From an uncultured Clostridia bacterium (GTDB taxonomy: Bacteria > Bacillota > Clostridia > TANB77 > CAG-508), in assembly GCA_944389425.1 (NCBI GenBank), contig CALXMH010000011.1, forward strand, positions 1 through 42,923: a stretch of 42,923 bases of DNA, in the 5' to 3' direction. Below, one piece after another: positions 24,796 through 34,769 of the stretch (positions within the stretch are counted from its first letter, which is position 1; each line of letters opens with the position of its first letter). Position numbers and translations under genes: made by a program. The notes under the pieces were generated by a model. The model did not search any database, was not told where the DNA came from, and saw nothing but the letters and a program-made list of their open reading frames with translations.

Positions 24796-25638
24796 TTCCA
24801 AAAGCAATTCTTCTAACTCTTTTTTACCTAGTCCAGTGTATTTTTCTATGGTTTCCAGCTTGACATTATCTTTTATCATCTCTATTGCTGTTTTTATTCT
24901 TCCACGAACTTCTCCTTTTTCCATTCCAACTTCTTCTCCTCGTTCATATGCAAAATATTCATCATATATTGCTTTCTCTCTTAATTCTTCTAATCTCCTT
25001 GTTGCTGCATCTCCTGTTAGGTATTCATAATCTTTTTGCGCTTTTGCCACAAATTTGTTTCTTGCTATTGCCATGTTCACCATCTCCTTATCCTCATAAT
25101 CTATAAATGCTAACCATTGTTCTAATTTCGTTTTTGGGTCTTTTACTTGCTCTCTAAACTTTGGTAGCTCTATAAAATAAAATTTTATTCCTTCTATTAT
25201 TATGTATTTTCTATATTTACTATCTACTATTACTGTATCTGTACTGTATTCTTTTGTATCTAACATATTGTAATTTAATATACTTATAAAATATATATCT
25301 TTTATGTTATTATATGTTTCTTTAACCTTTAAACTACTTGCTAATATCTTTCCTGCATAAAATAATGCTCTTTTAGACATATTACAATTATCTGTCCTTT
25401 GCATTTCTATTATTACCATTATGTTTTTGTTCACTATTACCTTTAAGTCTAATTTTCCATATTTTTCATTAATGTGCATCTTACTTAGTTCTACTTCTTT
25501 TTCTACCTCTATTTCCTCTACTTTTATTTTTAGCTCTTCCTCTATTATTTCTGCTAGCATTTCCTCATTTCCATTTTTAGAAAATAAATTCTTAAATATT
25601 ACATCATTCTTGGGTTTTAAATTTTCTTGTTTTGCCAA
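24787..25638 (-). CDS. Rpn/PD-(D/E)XK nuclease family protein, copy 2
   Basis: The 283-residue paralogue of the gene at 916-1827 has the same KNDVIFKNLFSKNGNEEML start, nuclease core GKLDLKVIVNK...MVIIEMQ, the segment DYEDKEMVNMAIARN and the YTGLGKKELEELL ending. The Gly/Glu repeat in the C-terminal third is shorter. It stops immediately beside the leader repeat, whose right end may overlap its last codons, and its own upstream region is shared with copy 1. Function as for copy 1. Confidence 0.85.
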   Translation of the reverse strand: MAKQENLKPKNDVIFKNLFSKNGNEEMLAEIIEEELKIKVEEIEVEKEVELSKMHINEKYGKLDLKVIVNKNIMVIIEMQRTDNCNMSKRALFYAGKILASSLKVKETYNNIKDIYFISILNYNMLDTKEYSTDTVIVDSKYRKYIIIEGIKFYFIELPKFREQVKDPKTKLEQWLAFIDYEDKEMVNMAIARNKFVAKAQKDYEYLTGDAATRRLEELREKAIYDEYFAYERGEEVGMEKGEVRGRIKTAIEMIKDNVKLETIEKYTGLGKKELEELLLEKV

Positions 25639-25827
25639 ATTAAATTGCTCCTTTCTTAAATTATATCACCCCCATATATTTAAATTCAATATTTTTAACA
25701 ATACTCGTCCTAGAGTATAAATTATCACCACCTTTGTCACTATTTAATTTGTTTAATTGGATTTTTTCTGGCAGAATTGCCTAAATATTATGTCTTCCCA
25801 TTAAAGCAGTCAAAGAATTAATTTACA

Positions 25828-25902
25828 ATTATTTTACTATACAATTTTTCAAAAGTAAATACTTTTAACCCCAATTTTCATCGCAAGTTTCGACATTTTT
25901 CG
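25828..25902 (-). repeat. Conserved leader block upstream of Rpn gene, copy B
   Basis: Partner of 2012-2086, the same length and 190 bases upstream of the Rpn start. The 25639-25985 gap holds this block and diverged leader sequence; no gene is seen. Confidence 0.6.
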
Positions 25903-25994
25903 TAATTATATAATAAAATATTTATAAACGCAAAGTAAAAAGTTGCACTTGCACCTTTTTTGTTTTTTTGTTAAAATTCTTGTAGGTGATAATT

Positions 25995-26627
25995 ATGAAA
26001 AGTCCTTTTGAAGGTTTGAGTAAAGCTCAAATAAATAAATTGTTTGATTTATTGGGTGTTCACATTTATTCATATAGTAAGCATCAAGAAATTTTGCCTA
26101 CAATAAAAAATGATAATATAATAGGAATAATTCTAGAAGGTTCTGCTCAAATTGTTAATATAGAATACAATGGAAACGAAATGATAAAGGAAACCCTAAT
26201 TAAAGATAGTGTTTTTGGTAATAATATTTCAGCTACTAATAGCGAATATTGCGAAATAATTGCAAAAGAAGATACTCGTGTGTTGGTTATAGATTACAAT
26301 AAGCTCATAAGTCCAATAAATACAAATCATAATTATTTTAATATATTTCTAAGTAATTTATTTGATATTTTTAATGTAAAATTAAAAGAAATAAATGAAC
26401 GAGTAAAAATTCTAGAAAAAAAACAAATACGTGAAAAACTTTTAGCATATTTTGAAATAGAACATAAAAAAACTCGTTTAAAAAATATTTATTTAAAATT
26501 TAGTTTCAAAGATTTAGCAGATTATCTGGCTATTGACAGATCTTCTATGTTTAGAGAATTAAAACATTTAAAAGAAGATAGATTTATTGATATAAGCGGC
26601 AGAAAAATAACTTTGTTATATAAATAA
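25995..26627 (+). CDS. Crp/Fnr-family transcription regulator
   Basis: The 210-residue protein has an N-terminal cyclic-nucleotide-binding-like beta barrel (IGIILEGSAQIVNIEYNGNE, ETLIKDSVFGNNISATN) and a C-terminal winged helix (FSFKDLADYLAIDRSSMFRE, LKHLKEDRFIDISGRKI). There is no N-terminal cysteine cluster, so it is not an Fe-S Fnr. The ligand is unknown. I choose ATG at 25995, 6 bases after TAGGTG, over an in-frame GTG three codons upstream. It is a lone plus-strand gene that converges with truB. Confidence 0.88.
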   Translation: MKSPFEGLSKAQINKLFDLLGVHIYSYSKHQEILPTIKNDNIIGIILEGSAQIVNIEYNGNEMIKETLIKDSVFGNNISATNSEYCEIIAKEDTRVLVIDYNKLISPINTNHNYFNIFLSNLFDIFNVKLKEINERVKILEKKQIREKLLAYFEIEHKKTRLKNIYLKFSFKDLADYLAIDRSSMFRELKHLKEDRFIDISGRKITLLYK

Positions 26628-26654
26628 GGATGTATAGTAAAATTATACATCCTT
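26626..26654. terminator. Terminator shared by the Crp/Fnr gene and truB
   Basis: AAGGATGTATA at 26626-26636 pairs with TATACATCCTT at 26644-26654. It overlaps both stop codons; that of truB is at 26643-26645. Confidence 0.8.
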
Positions 26655-27510
26655 ATTTTCTACAAAATCACGTTTTAACAATTTTTCCTTTACCTCTCCA
26701 AGTCCTATAAATTCATTTGACTCTGCATATATTCTATATATTCCATTTAAAATATCTTTTTTTAGTTTTACACCATTTAAAAATAATTCTAATTGTTTAG
26801 AATTTAATATTATTTTTTCACTATTTTTAAAAAGTTTTTCTGCTGTAATTAAATTTACTTCACTTATTCCATTTTCTAGAATATCTTCTAATTCTACCGC
26901 TTCTCCTATTTTAAATATTCCGCACCTGTGTTCTTTCTAAATTTTCCATAGTACCTACTGTATTTAATTTTTGTGCTATATCTTCACATAAGCTTCTAAT
27001 ATATGTCCCCTTTGAGCATGAAACTTTAAATTTTATTTTGTTATCTATATATTGCAAAAAAGAAATATTATAAATTTCAATATCGCGTGTTGCTACTTCT
27101 ATTTTTTCTCCATTTCTTGCATATTCATAAAGCTTTTTTCCATTAACCTTTATTGCAGAATACATTGGAGGCATTTGTTTTTGTTTTCCTACAAAACTAT
27201 TTAATGCTTCTATTATCTGTTCTTCTGTAAATAATGGCACTTTTTGCTCATCTATTATAGATCCTTCTATATCCCCTGTGTCTGTTTTTACTCCCAATTT
27301 TATTGTGGCAACATACTCCTTATCGTGATTTATTAGATATTTAGAAAGTTTAGTTGCATTGCCTAGCAAAATTGGCAACACTCCTGTTGCCAATGGATCT
27401 AAGGTTCCTGTATGACCTACTTTTTTTAATTTTAAACTCTTCCTAATTTTGCTCACAATATCATGAGAAGTACATCCAGATGGTTTATTTACAACAATTA
27501 TTCCATCCAT
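26643..27510 (-). CDS. truB: tRNA pseudouridine-55 synthase, one CGGN recoding site
   Basis: TruB makes pseudouridine 55 in the T-arm of tRNAs. The catalytic domain is intact: GCTSHDIVSKIRKSL, HTGTLDPLATGVLP with the catalytic Asp, MPPMYSAIKVNGKKLYEYAR and CSKGTYIRSLCEDIA. Three-base reading ends three codons after CGG, at 199 residues. Reading CGGA at codon 197 as Gly gives ERTQV-G-IFKIGEAVELED and continues through a normal C-terminal RNA-binding region to ENKDV, 288 residues in all, the usual family length. It is the last gene of the rimP-to-truB operon, 9 bases after nrnA. Confidence 0.9.
26919..26922 (-). other. Recoding site CGGA, truB codon 197
   Basis: GTG CGGA ATA TTT: four-base reading gives TQV-G-IFKIGEA, the family pattern; three-base reading gives VRNI-stop. 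Confidence 0.85.
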
Positions 27511-27519
27511 TTTTTACTC

Positions 27520-28473
27520 CTATTTTAAATACATTTTTGTTTGTGCAATTAATTTATCTCTTACATTTTCTAATGTACCATTTGAAATTGTACATCCTGC
27601 GGCTTTAATATGTCCGCCACCACCAAACATTAAACATATGTCTGATACATTAACATAATCGTTAGAACGTAGTGATACCTTGTAACCACCATTTTCTAAT
27701 TCTCTTAAAAATATAGAAACTTCTACTCCTTCTACGTCTCTTCCTACATCTACTATTCCTTCATAATCTCCTGTTTCTGCTTTAACACTTTGTTCATCTT
27801 CTTTTGTTATGTATGTAAACGCTATTTTTCCATTTTCATAGAATTGTAGTCTATTCATTGCTATTCTGTTAAGTTCAAAGCTTGATCTTGTAACTGTTTG
27901 CAATACATTTCTGTAAACATTAGATACATTAACACCTTTTTGTAATAACCATGCTGCAAATTCAAATGTTTCAGAAGTTACTCCTGAATATTTAAATCCT
28001 CCTGTATCTGTTATTATACCAGTTAACAAGCATGTACCTATTTCTTTTGTTATTTCTATATCCCAGTATGGTAATACTTTAACTAAAATCTGAGCACATG
28101 CAGGAGATACTGGATCTACATAATTGTAATCTGCAAACATAGTATTTACACCATGATGGTCAATTTCTACTTTTACCTTTGCATTTTCAAAATAATCTAC
28201 AAAACCATTTAATCTTTTTGTATCTGAGCAATCTACTGCAATTGCTAAGTCGTATTCATTTTTTCCTTCTTTTTTTATTTCAGGTACACCTGGTAGAAAA
28301 TTAAAGCATCTTGAAAACTCTGGTATTATAACATCTACTTCTTTGTTTAATTGTTTTAAAGCATTATACATAGCAAGTGCACAGCCCATAGCATCTCCGT
28401 CTGGGTTTTCATGAGTTAACACTACTACTGTTTTTGCCTCATCTATTTGATTTTTTATATCATCTAATGTCAT
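27520..28473 (-). CDS. nrnA: DHH-family bifunctional oligoribonuclease/PAP phosphatase
   Basis: The 317-residue NrnA-type phosphoesterase degrades nanoRNAs and pAp. Motifs: HENPDGDAMGCALAM (about residue 22), VDCSDTKR, the DHH signature IDHHGVN, TGIITDTGGFKYS, and the DHHA1 C-terminal GGGGHIKAAG. Its ATG is 2 bases after the rbfA stop. Its place between rbfA and truB is the common Firmicute arrangement. It has no in-frame CGG. Confidence 0.93.
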   Translation of the reverse strand: MTLDDIKNQIDEAKTVVVLTHENPDGDAMGCALAMYNALKQLNKEVDVIIPEFSRCFNFLPGVPEIKKEGKNEYDLAIAVDCSDTKRLNGFVDYFENAKVKVEIDHHGVNTMFADYNYVDPVSPACAQILVKVLPYWDIEITKEIGTCLLTGIITDTGGFKYSGVTSETFEFAAWLLQKGVNVSNVYRNVLQTVTRSSFELNRIAMNRLQFYENGKIAFTYITKEDEQSVKAETGDYEGIVDVGRDVEGVEVSIFLRELENGGYKVSLRSNDYVNVSDICLMFGGGGHIKAAGCTISNGTLENVRDKLIAQTKMYLK

Positions 28474-28475
28474 AA

Positions 28476-28847
28476 TTATTCTTCTCCTTTTTTTGGATTT
28501 ACATCTTTTATTATATCTTTTAATATATTATCTATTTTTGCTCCATATTCTATTGATTCATCAAACTCAAATATAAGTTCAGGTGTAGTTCTTAAATTTA
28601 CTCTATGAGCAATTTCTGTTCTTATATAACCTGATGATTTTTTAAGTGCTGCAAGAGTATTTTTTTTGTTTGAATTTATCATTGTAACAAAAACTCTTGC
28701 CCTACTTAAATCTGGTGATACCTTTACTTTTGTAACACTAACCATTCCTGTTATATTTGAATTATTTAGTTCATAATTAATTATATTACTAATATTTCTT
28801 TTTAATTCCTCTTCTACTCTTGATAATCTATTACTTTTTTTTTCCAT
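28476..28847 (-). CDS. rbfA: Ribosome-binding factor A
   Basis: This 123-residue KH-fold factor helps mature the 30S 5' end. Recognisable segments are RVEEELKRNISNIINYEL, KVSPDLSRARVFVTM and LRTTPELIFEFDESIEYGAKI. Normal length. It follows infB by 16 bases with GGAG before the ATG. Confidence 0.93.
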   Translation of the reverse strand: MEKKSNRLSRVEEELKRNISNIINYELNNSNITGMVSVTKVKVSPDLSRARVFVTMINSNKKNTLAALKKSSGYIRTEIAHRVNLRTTPELIFEFDESIEYGAKIDNILKDIIKDVNPKKGEE

Positions 28848-28863
28848 AGAAATCTCCTTTTGT

Positions 28864-31645
28864 CTATTTTACTTGTTCCATTATGTGAGCTTCTATTATG
28901 TCTCCTTCTTTTAAGTCATTAAATCCTTCTATTTGTAAACCACATTCGTAGCCTGATGCAACTTCTTTTGCATCGTCTTTAAATCTTTTTAGTGATGCTA
29001 TTTTGCCTTCATATATAACTATATTGTCTCTTATTACTCTTGCAACACCATTTCTTGAAATTTTACCATTTGTTACATAGCATCCCGCAATTGTTCCAAC
29101 ATTAGATACTTTAAATGTTTGTCTTACTTCTGCATTTCCTGTAATTACCTCTTTGTACACTGGGTCTAGCATTCCTTTCATTGCAAGTTCTACATCTTCT
29201 ATTGCACTATATATTACAGAATATGTTTTAATTTCTACTCCTTCTTTTTCTGCTGTTTCTCTTGCTGTTGAATCTGGTCTTACATTAAATGCTATAATAA
29301 TTGCATTTGAAACTTTAGCAAGAGTTACATCAGATTCTGTTACTGCACCTACATTTGAATGTATTACTTTTACTTCAACTTCATTATTAGATAATTTTTC
29401 TAATGATTGTTTAACTGCTTCTACTGAACCTTGTACGTCTGCTTTTACAATTAAATTTAATTGTTTTAAGTTTCCTTTTTCTATTTGATTCATTAAATCA
29501 TCTAATGTAACTTTTGGTGCTGTATTTAGTGTTTTTTCTCTTTGTTGGCGTTTTCTTCTTTCTATTAAATGTTTTGCCATTTTTTCATCTTTAACTTCAT
29601 AGAAAGTCTCTCCAACTGATGGCACTTCTGATAATCCTGTTATTTCTACTGGTGTAGATGGTCCTGCGGTTTTTACTTTTTGTCCTTTGTCATTTGTCAT
29701 GGCTCTTATTCTTCCCATAACTGTACCTACAACAATTGTATCTCCAACATCTAATTTACCTCTTTGTACAAGCATTGTTGCCATAACACCTTTTGATTTA
29801 TCTAGTTTTGCTTCTATTATAGTTCCTTTTGCTTGTTTATTTATATTTACTTTTAAATCTTGCATATCGGCAACAAGTAATACCATTTCAAGTAAGGTAT
29901 CTATATTTTGATGTTTTTTAGCAGATATTGGAACAAATATTGTGTCTCCTCCCCATTCTTCTGGAACTAGACCATATTCTGTTAGTTCTTGTTTTATTTT
30001 TTCTACATTTGCTCCTTCTAAGTCTATTTTGTTTACAGCTACAACAATTGGAATTCCAGCGGCTTTTGCATGATTTATAGCCTCAACTGTTTGTGGCATA
30101 ACACCATCATTTGCTGCAACTACTAATATTGCAATATCTGTTATTTGAGCTCCTCTTGCACGCATACTTGTAAATGCCTCATGCCCAGGAGTATCTAAAA
30201 ATGTTATTTCTCTTCCATTTACTTCAACTTTATATGCACCTATATGTTGTGTAATTCCACCGAGCTTCTCCTTCTATTACATTTGTTGATCTAATAGCAT
30301 CTAGAAGTGATGTTTTACCATGGTCAACGTGTCCCATAACAACAATTACTGGTGGTCTTGAAACTAAATCTTCTTCTTTATCTTCACTATCGTCAAATAA
30401 TATATCTTCTTCTTTCACTTCTTCTTTTTTAATAGCAGTAACTCCAAATTCTCCTGCAACTAAAAATGCAGTATCAAAGTCTAGTTCATTATTTATTGTT
30501 GCCATTATTCCATAACCTAGTAGTTTTTTTATAACTTCTGAACTTGTCTTTTTTAACTCCATTGCTAAATCTTTTACAGAAATTGTTTCTGGAATAGTTA
30601 TTTCAGTAAGCTTAAATATTTTTTGTTTATTTCTTTCTTCATCAGATGCATTATTTTTTTGATTTTTCTTCTTATTTTTTCTTCCTCTGTTTGTGCTTAA
30701 ATCATAGTAATCATACATGCTACCTTCATTAAACATATGAGATAATTTACTTTCTTTTGTTAGGTTTTTTAATTTATCTTTATTTATTTCTGAATGGTTA
30801 TTCTTCTTATTTTTTTGAGGTCTTTTGGTTCTGTCTTCTGCTCTGTTTATTTTTTGTTTGTCTATTGCTTTATTACTGTATTCTCTTACATTTTCTTTTT
30901 CAGGAATTTCCATGCTCATTATATTTTTTATGTTCTTTTCTATTCCTTTTTCATCTAGTGGTCTTCTTTGATTATTATAATTATTTTTATGGTCTTTATT
31001 AAAGTTATTATTAGGTCTTCCTTGATTTTTATTATTTTGGAATTTATTATTTGGTTTTATATTTTTATTATGCTTATCTTCAAAATTTTTATTATTTCTA
31101 TTTATATTTTGATGATTTACATTATTTTTTTGATTTTGCTCATTATTTTTTTCTACTTTTTCTTCTTTTACTTCTTTTTCTTTTATAACTGTTTCTTTTA
31201 CTACTGTTTCTGTCATTTTTTCTGGCTCTTTCTTTACTTCCTTTTTCTTAATTCCAAATAATTCATCCACTGTCATAGGTCTTGTTTGTTTATTTCTATA
31301 TACAATGTTATAATCTTTATTTCTATTGCGCTCTATAAAACCAACATTTTTATTTGTATTTTTCTTTTCAGGTTCTGTTTTTTTATTATCTTCGCTTATA
31401 ATAACTTCTCTTCTTATAATAACATGACCATCGTTTTTATTATCTTTTTTAGTTTCCTTTTGAGCTTTTGGTGCTGGTTTTTCTTGTTTTGTTTTAAAGC
31501 TTTCTCTTAATTTATTTGCATTTAATTCATCAACAGAACTCAAATGACTTTTAACCTCTAATCCTAGTTCTTTTGCCTTCTCTACTACTTCTTTACTATT
31601 TACTCCTAGTTCTTTTGCTATTTCATGTATTTTAATGTTACCCAA
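28864..31645 (-). CDS. infB: Translation initiation factor IF-2, one CGGN recoding site
   Basis: IF-2 is an essential GTPase that brings initiator tRNA to the ribosome. The order is an N-terminal IF2_N domain ([20 protein letters not shown]), a long Lys/Asn/Glu-rich linker, and the G domain with G1 [12 protein letters not shown]. At codon 462 the frame meets CGG in the effector region. Three-base reading gives EAR-W-N and soon a stop. Four-base reading gives [15 protein letters not shown], the universally conserved IF-2 sequence, then [20 protein letters not shown] and domains II-IV. The joined protein is 926 residues. I start at TTG (31645) because GGGGGTGAAG is well placed and the product begins as the family does. 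An essential gene broken in this way is the strongest argument for recoding. Confidence 0.95.
30259..30262 (-). other. Recoding site CGGT, infB codon 462
   Basis: GCT CGGT GGA ATT ACA: four-base reading as Gly yields [10 protein letters not shown], which is conserved in nearly all IF-2 proteins; three-base reading gives [12 protein letters not shown] then a stop-bound frame. Confidence 0.9.
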
Positions 31646-31961
31646 TAGCTTCACCCCCACAAATTATTTTATATATCTCATTTGATAGATTTATATCTTT
31701 TATTCCTATTACTGCTTTATTATTTTTCCCAATTGCCTTACTTAATTCATCTTTCATACCAAAAGCAATAAAATTAACACTTGATTTTTTGCACAAAAAT
31801 TCAAAATTTTCTTTGGTTCTATCTGCTGCATCTGTTGCAACTATAACAAGTTTTACTTTGTTCTTTTTTATAGCATTTTCTACTGCATCAGTTCCAAATT
31901 CTACCTTACCAGCCTTTGCCGATAATCCAATTAAGCCTAAAATTTTATTCTGATTTACCAA
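31638..31961 (-). CDS. ylxQ: YlxQ, L7Ae/L30e-family RNA-binding protein
   Basis: The 107-residue protein has the L7Ae fold pattern: [37 protein letters not shown] and the [12 protein letters not shown] region. In Firmicutes it is encoded between rnpM and infB and probably binds kink-turn RNA. The TTG start follows AGAGGTG. It overlaps rnpM at its start and the infB start region at its end. Confidence 0.9.
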   Translation of the reverse strand: MVNQNKILGLIGLSAKAGKVEFGTDAVENAIKKNKVKLVIVATDAADRTKENFEFLCKKSSVNFIAFGMKDELSKAIGKNNKAVIGIKDINLSNEIYKIICGGEAIG

Positions 31962-32211
31962 TAATTACACCTCTTAATTTATTATATACATCTTCACTAA
32001 TTTTACTATCTAGCATTTTTTCGAGTCTTTTGGATTTTACTACTTTATCTAAACATTTTACATTATTACAAATATATGCTCCTCTGCCTTCTAGTTTTCC
32101 TGTTAAATCTATAGATATATCATTTTCTTTATTTTTAACAATTCTAATTAATTCTTTTTTATCCTTTTTCTCATTGCAGCCCATGCAAGTTCTTTGAGGT
32201 ATTTTTTTCAT
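31945..32211 (-). CDS. rnpM: YlxR/RnpM RNA-binding regulator
   Basis: The 88-residue protein has KKIPQRTCMGCNEKKDKKEL, KLEGRGAYICNN and a C-terminal KSKRLEKML helix, the signature of YlxR (RnpM in Bacillus, a modulator of RNase P). I take ATG at 32211 after AGAGGGTG; an in-frame GTG three codons earlier is part of the ribosome site. It lies in the nusA operon. Confidence 0.9.
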   Translation of the reverse strand: MKKIPQRTCMGCNEKKDKKELIRIVKNKENDISIDLTGKLEGRGAYICNNVKCLDKVVKSKRLEKMLDSKISEDVYNKLRGVIIGKSE

Positions 32212-32258
32212 TAATTGCACCCTCTTACTTTTTAGAATATATTTTTAATAAAATTAAT

Positions 32259-33371
32259 TTATTCTTCAACTTCATCAGTTTCTTCATTTTTTGAGTCTTC
32301 TTCTTGCATTTCTTCTAATATTTTTCTAAATTGTGATTCACTCTTTATGTCTATTTTTTCCCAACCAGTAAGCTTTGCTGCAAGTCTTGCATTTTGTCCA
32401 GCTTTTCCTATTGCTAATGATAATTGATCATCCGGAACTATTACCTGTGCAGTCTTTCCTTCTTTAATATCTACGGCTAAAACCTTTGCAGGAAGTAATG
32501 CTGCTGAAATATAAATAGCTGGATCTTCGTTCCATTCTATAACATCTATTTTTTCTCCATTTAATTCTGTTATTATATTTTGAATTCTAAGACCTTTTTG
32601 TCCTACACATGAACCAACTGGATCTATATTTTCATTTGGTGAATATACTGCAACTTTACTTCTACTTCCGGCATCTCTAGATACACTTTTTATTTCTATT
32701 ACACCCTCATAGATTTCAGGAATTTCAAATTCAAATAATTTTCTAACAAAATCTGGATGACTTCTAGATATTATTACTTGTGGATTTCCTTTTATTCCTC
32801 TTGTTACATCAACCACATATGCTTTTATTTTATCATTAACTTTGTAATGCTCTGTTGGAACTTGCTCTTTAAGTGGCATTATTCCTTCTAATTTTCCTAA
32901 ATCTACTACAACAATATTATCATCAACTTTTTGTATTATACCACTTAGAATTTCTCCTTTTCTATTATTAAACTCAGCAAATACAAATTCTCTTTCTGCT
33001 TCTCTTATTTTTTGAATAATTACTTGTTTTCCTGTTTGAGCAGCAATTCTACCAAAGTCCTTTGGAATTATCTCTACATCAATAGTTTCTCCAACTTCTG
33101 CTTTTTTACTTATTTTTCTTGCTTCTTCTAATGATATTTCTAACTTACTATCAACAACAGCTTCTACAACTGTTTTTACAGCAAAAACTTTTATTTGACC
33201 TGTTTTATCATTTATACTCACTTTAACATTATCTGCTGAATCATAGTTCTTTTTATATGCAGTAACAAGCGATGCTTCAAGTGATTCCAGTAAGTACTCC
33301 TTAGAAATTCCTTTCTCCTTTTCTATTTCTTCAATTGCATCTAACAATTCTTTGCATTCAGATGTTTTCAT
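32259..33371 (-). CDS. nusA: Transcription termination/antitermination protein NusA
   Basis: The 370-residue protein binds RNA polymerase and nascent RNA. Domains: N-terminal polymerase-binding (MKTSECKELLDAIEEIEKEK), S1 (GEILSGIIQKVDDNIVVVDLG), then two KH domains (VGSCVGQKGLRIQNIITELN and LAIGKAGQNARLAAKLTGW). The acidic tail is normal for Firmicutes. It begins after GGGAGG, 18 bases from rimP. Confidence 0.96.
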   Translation of the reverse strand: MKTSECKELLDAIEEIEKEKGISKEYLLESLEASLVTAYKKNYDSADNVKVSINDKTGQIKVFAVKTVVEAVVDSKLEISLEEARKISKKAEVGETIDVEIIPKDFGRIAAQTGKQVIIQKIREAEREFVFAEFNNRKGEILSGIIQKVDDNIVVVDLGKLEGIMPLKEQVPTEHYKVNDKIKAYVVDVTRGIKGNPQVIISRSHPDFVRKLFEFEIPEIYEGVIEIKSVSRDAGSRSKVAVYSPNENIDPVGSCVGQKGLRIQNIITELNGEKIDVIEWNEDPAIYISAALLPAKVLAVDIKEGKTAQVIVPDDQLSLAIGKAGQNARLAAKLTGWEKIDIKSESQFRKILEEMQEEDSKNEETDEVEE

Positions 33372-33389
33372 TTTTAATATTCCTCCCTT

Positions 33390-33845
33390 TTACCATCTAT
33401 AAATAGTTTTTATAATTGCTATATTTTTTCTATCTAAATTAATTAAATTATTCTCTACATCAATTGTTATTGTAGCATTATCAAAATCTTTTAGTATACC
33501 TTCATAAACTTTTTGATTCTCGTAATTTTTAAATAATTTTATTTCAATTTCCTTTCCTATATTATCTTTTAAATGTTTATCACTTCTTAATACTCTCTCT
33601 AAACCAGCAGAAGAAACTTCTAAAAAATATTGTTCCTTTATAGGATCTTCCTTATCTAATATATCAGAAATTACATTACTTACTTTTTCGCAATCTTCAA
33701 TACTTATACCGCTTTCTTTGTCTATAAATATCTTCAAGTAATAGTCCTTTGCCTCTTTAACATAAATTACATCATATAATTCATATCCTAGGCTTTCAAT
33801 TTCTGGTTTTAATAGAGTTTGTATATTTTCCTCTAACTTTGTCAA
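33390..33845 (-). CDS. rimP: Ribosome maturation factor RimP
   Basis: This 151-residue factor for 30S assembly has LGYELYDVIYVKEAKDYYL, IFIDKESGISIEDCEKVS, LDKEDPIKEQYFLEVSSAGLERVL and a C-terminal SH3-like barrel. The TTG start follows GAGGAGG at 8 bases. It is the first gene of the translation operon that ends with truB. Confidence 0.94.
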   Translation of the reverse strand: MTKLEENIQTLLKPEIESLGYELYDVIYVKEAKDYYLKIFIDKESGISIEDCEKVSNVISDILDKEDPIKEQYFLEVSSAGLERVLRSDKHLKDNIGKEIEIKLFKNYENQKVYEGILKDFDNATITIDVENNLINLDRKNIAIIKTIYRW

Positions 33846-33872
33846 GAATATATCCTCCTCTATACATTATTT

Positions 33873-33897
33873 AAGAGCAGGTTTTGTACCTGCTCTT
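33873..33897 (-). terminator. Hairpin between the membrane protein gene and rimP
   Basis: AAGAGCAGGT pairs with ACCTGCTCTT around a 5-base loop. There is no T run on the minus strand, so it is a weak terminator or a leader structure of the rimP operon. Confidence 0.45.
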
Positions 33898-33960
33898 CTA
33901 GTTTCTTATACTTTGCATAATTATTATACACCAAAAAATTGCTAAACGCAAGCTTTTTGA

Positions 33961-34584
33961 TTAATTTTCCATTAATTTAATTGAGTTTATAATCACATTA
34001 GACATGTCTTTCCAATCGTCCATTTGAGATTCTTTACAATTAAAGGAAACAATTACTTGTTTATTATCAATTTGGAAAAAGCACATATTATTATAAATAT
34101 TTGTATCAACTGCTGGTGTAATCATTTCAACTCTTCCAGTTTTCATTCCGTTTTGCTCGGCAACTTCGCATCTTATTAAATTTATAGTCTCACTTTCTCC
34201 AAATAATCCTCTATATACTTCCAAAAATTCTTCAATTTGGTCATCTGTCATTTCATTTTCAGTAACACTTACAGCAACATTTATATTTGCCTCATCATTT
34301 GTGTAAACTAAACCTGGTCTAGTTTCTAATGGATATTTTGCCTTTAATGTTTCTTCATCCATTTTTGTAAAAGTATCTGGAATTTCTAGTTCAAAATCAT
34401 TATTAACTTCACAAATAAATGTATGTATCTTTTGGTCTCCTACTGTATATTCTGGTATGTTTGATGTATCTTCATTTTGTTTATCTAAAAAGTATGTTGT
34501 TAACCCATAAGTTATAAAGTATGCTGAAATTGCTACTACTATAATAATTACAATACCTAATACTATCTTTAACCCCTTACTCAT
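33961..34584 (-). CDS. Membrane-anchored hypothetical protein
   Basis: The 207-residue protein has one N-terminal membrane segment (GLKIVLGIVIIIVVAISAYF) followed by an extracellular alpha/beta domain (FELEIPDTFTKMDEETLKAK, PGLVYTNDEANINVAVSVTE, DDWKDMSNVIINSIKLM). The pattern resembles small secreted PsbP/DUF-type domains, but I cannot assign a family. It has a good GGGGGAA ribosome site and no in-frame CGG. Confidence 0.7.
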   Translation of the reverse strand: MSKGLKIVLGIVIIIVVAISAYFITYGLTTYFLDKQNEDTSNIPEYTVGDQKIHTFICEVNNDFELEIPDTFTKMDEETLKAKYPLETRPGLVYTNDEANINVAVSVTENEMTDDQIEEFLEVYRGLFGESETINLIRCEVAEQNGMKTGRVEMITPAVDTNIYNNMCFFQIDNKQVIVSFNCKESQMDDWKDMSNVIINSIKLMEN

Positions 34585-34669
34585 ACAACATTCCCCCTTT
34601 TCCTTAATATAAACATTATATAAGAAATAATTACATTTGTCTACAATTTTCTTAAATCACTCCAATTGG

Positions 34670-34689
34670 AAACGTCCCCAATTAAGAAT
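34670..34689. repeat. Second copy of the GAAACGTCCCC element
   Basis: ATTGGAAACGTCCCCAATTA matches the tail of the hairpin element at 19331-19350. Confidence 0.45.
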
Positions 34690-34691
34690 AC

Positions 34692-34720
34692 TTGATTTTA
34701 TTGGAAAAATATTATATAAT
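34692..34720 (+). promoter_or_regulatory. Promoter of the foreign-looking gene
   Basis: TTGATT at 34692-34697, 17-base spacer, TATAAT at 34715-34720, then a 42-base leader ending in AAAGGAGTG before the ATG. Confidence 0.7.
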
Positions 34721-34769
34721 TAATATATAGGTTTAACCTTATAATTATTTTTAAAGGAGTGAATGCTTT

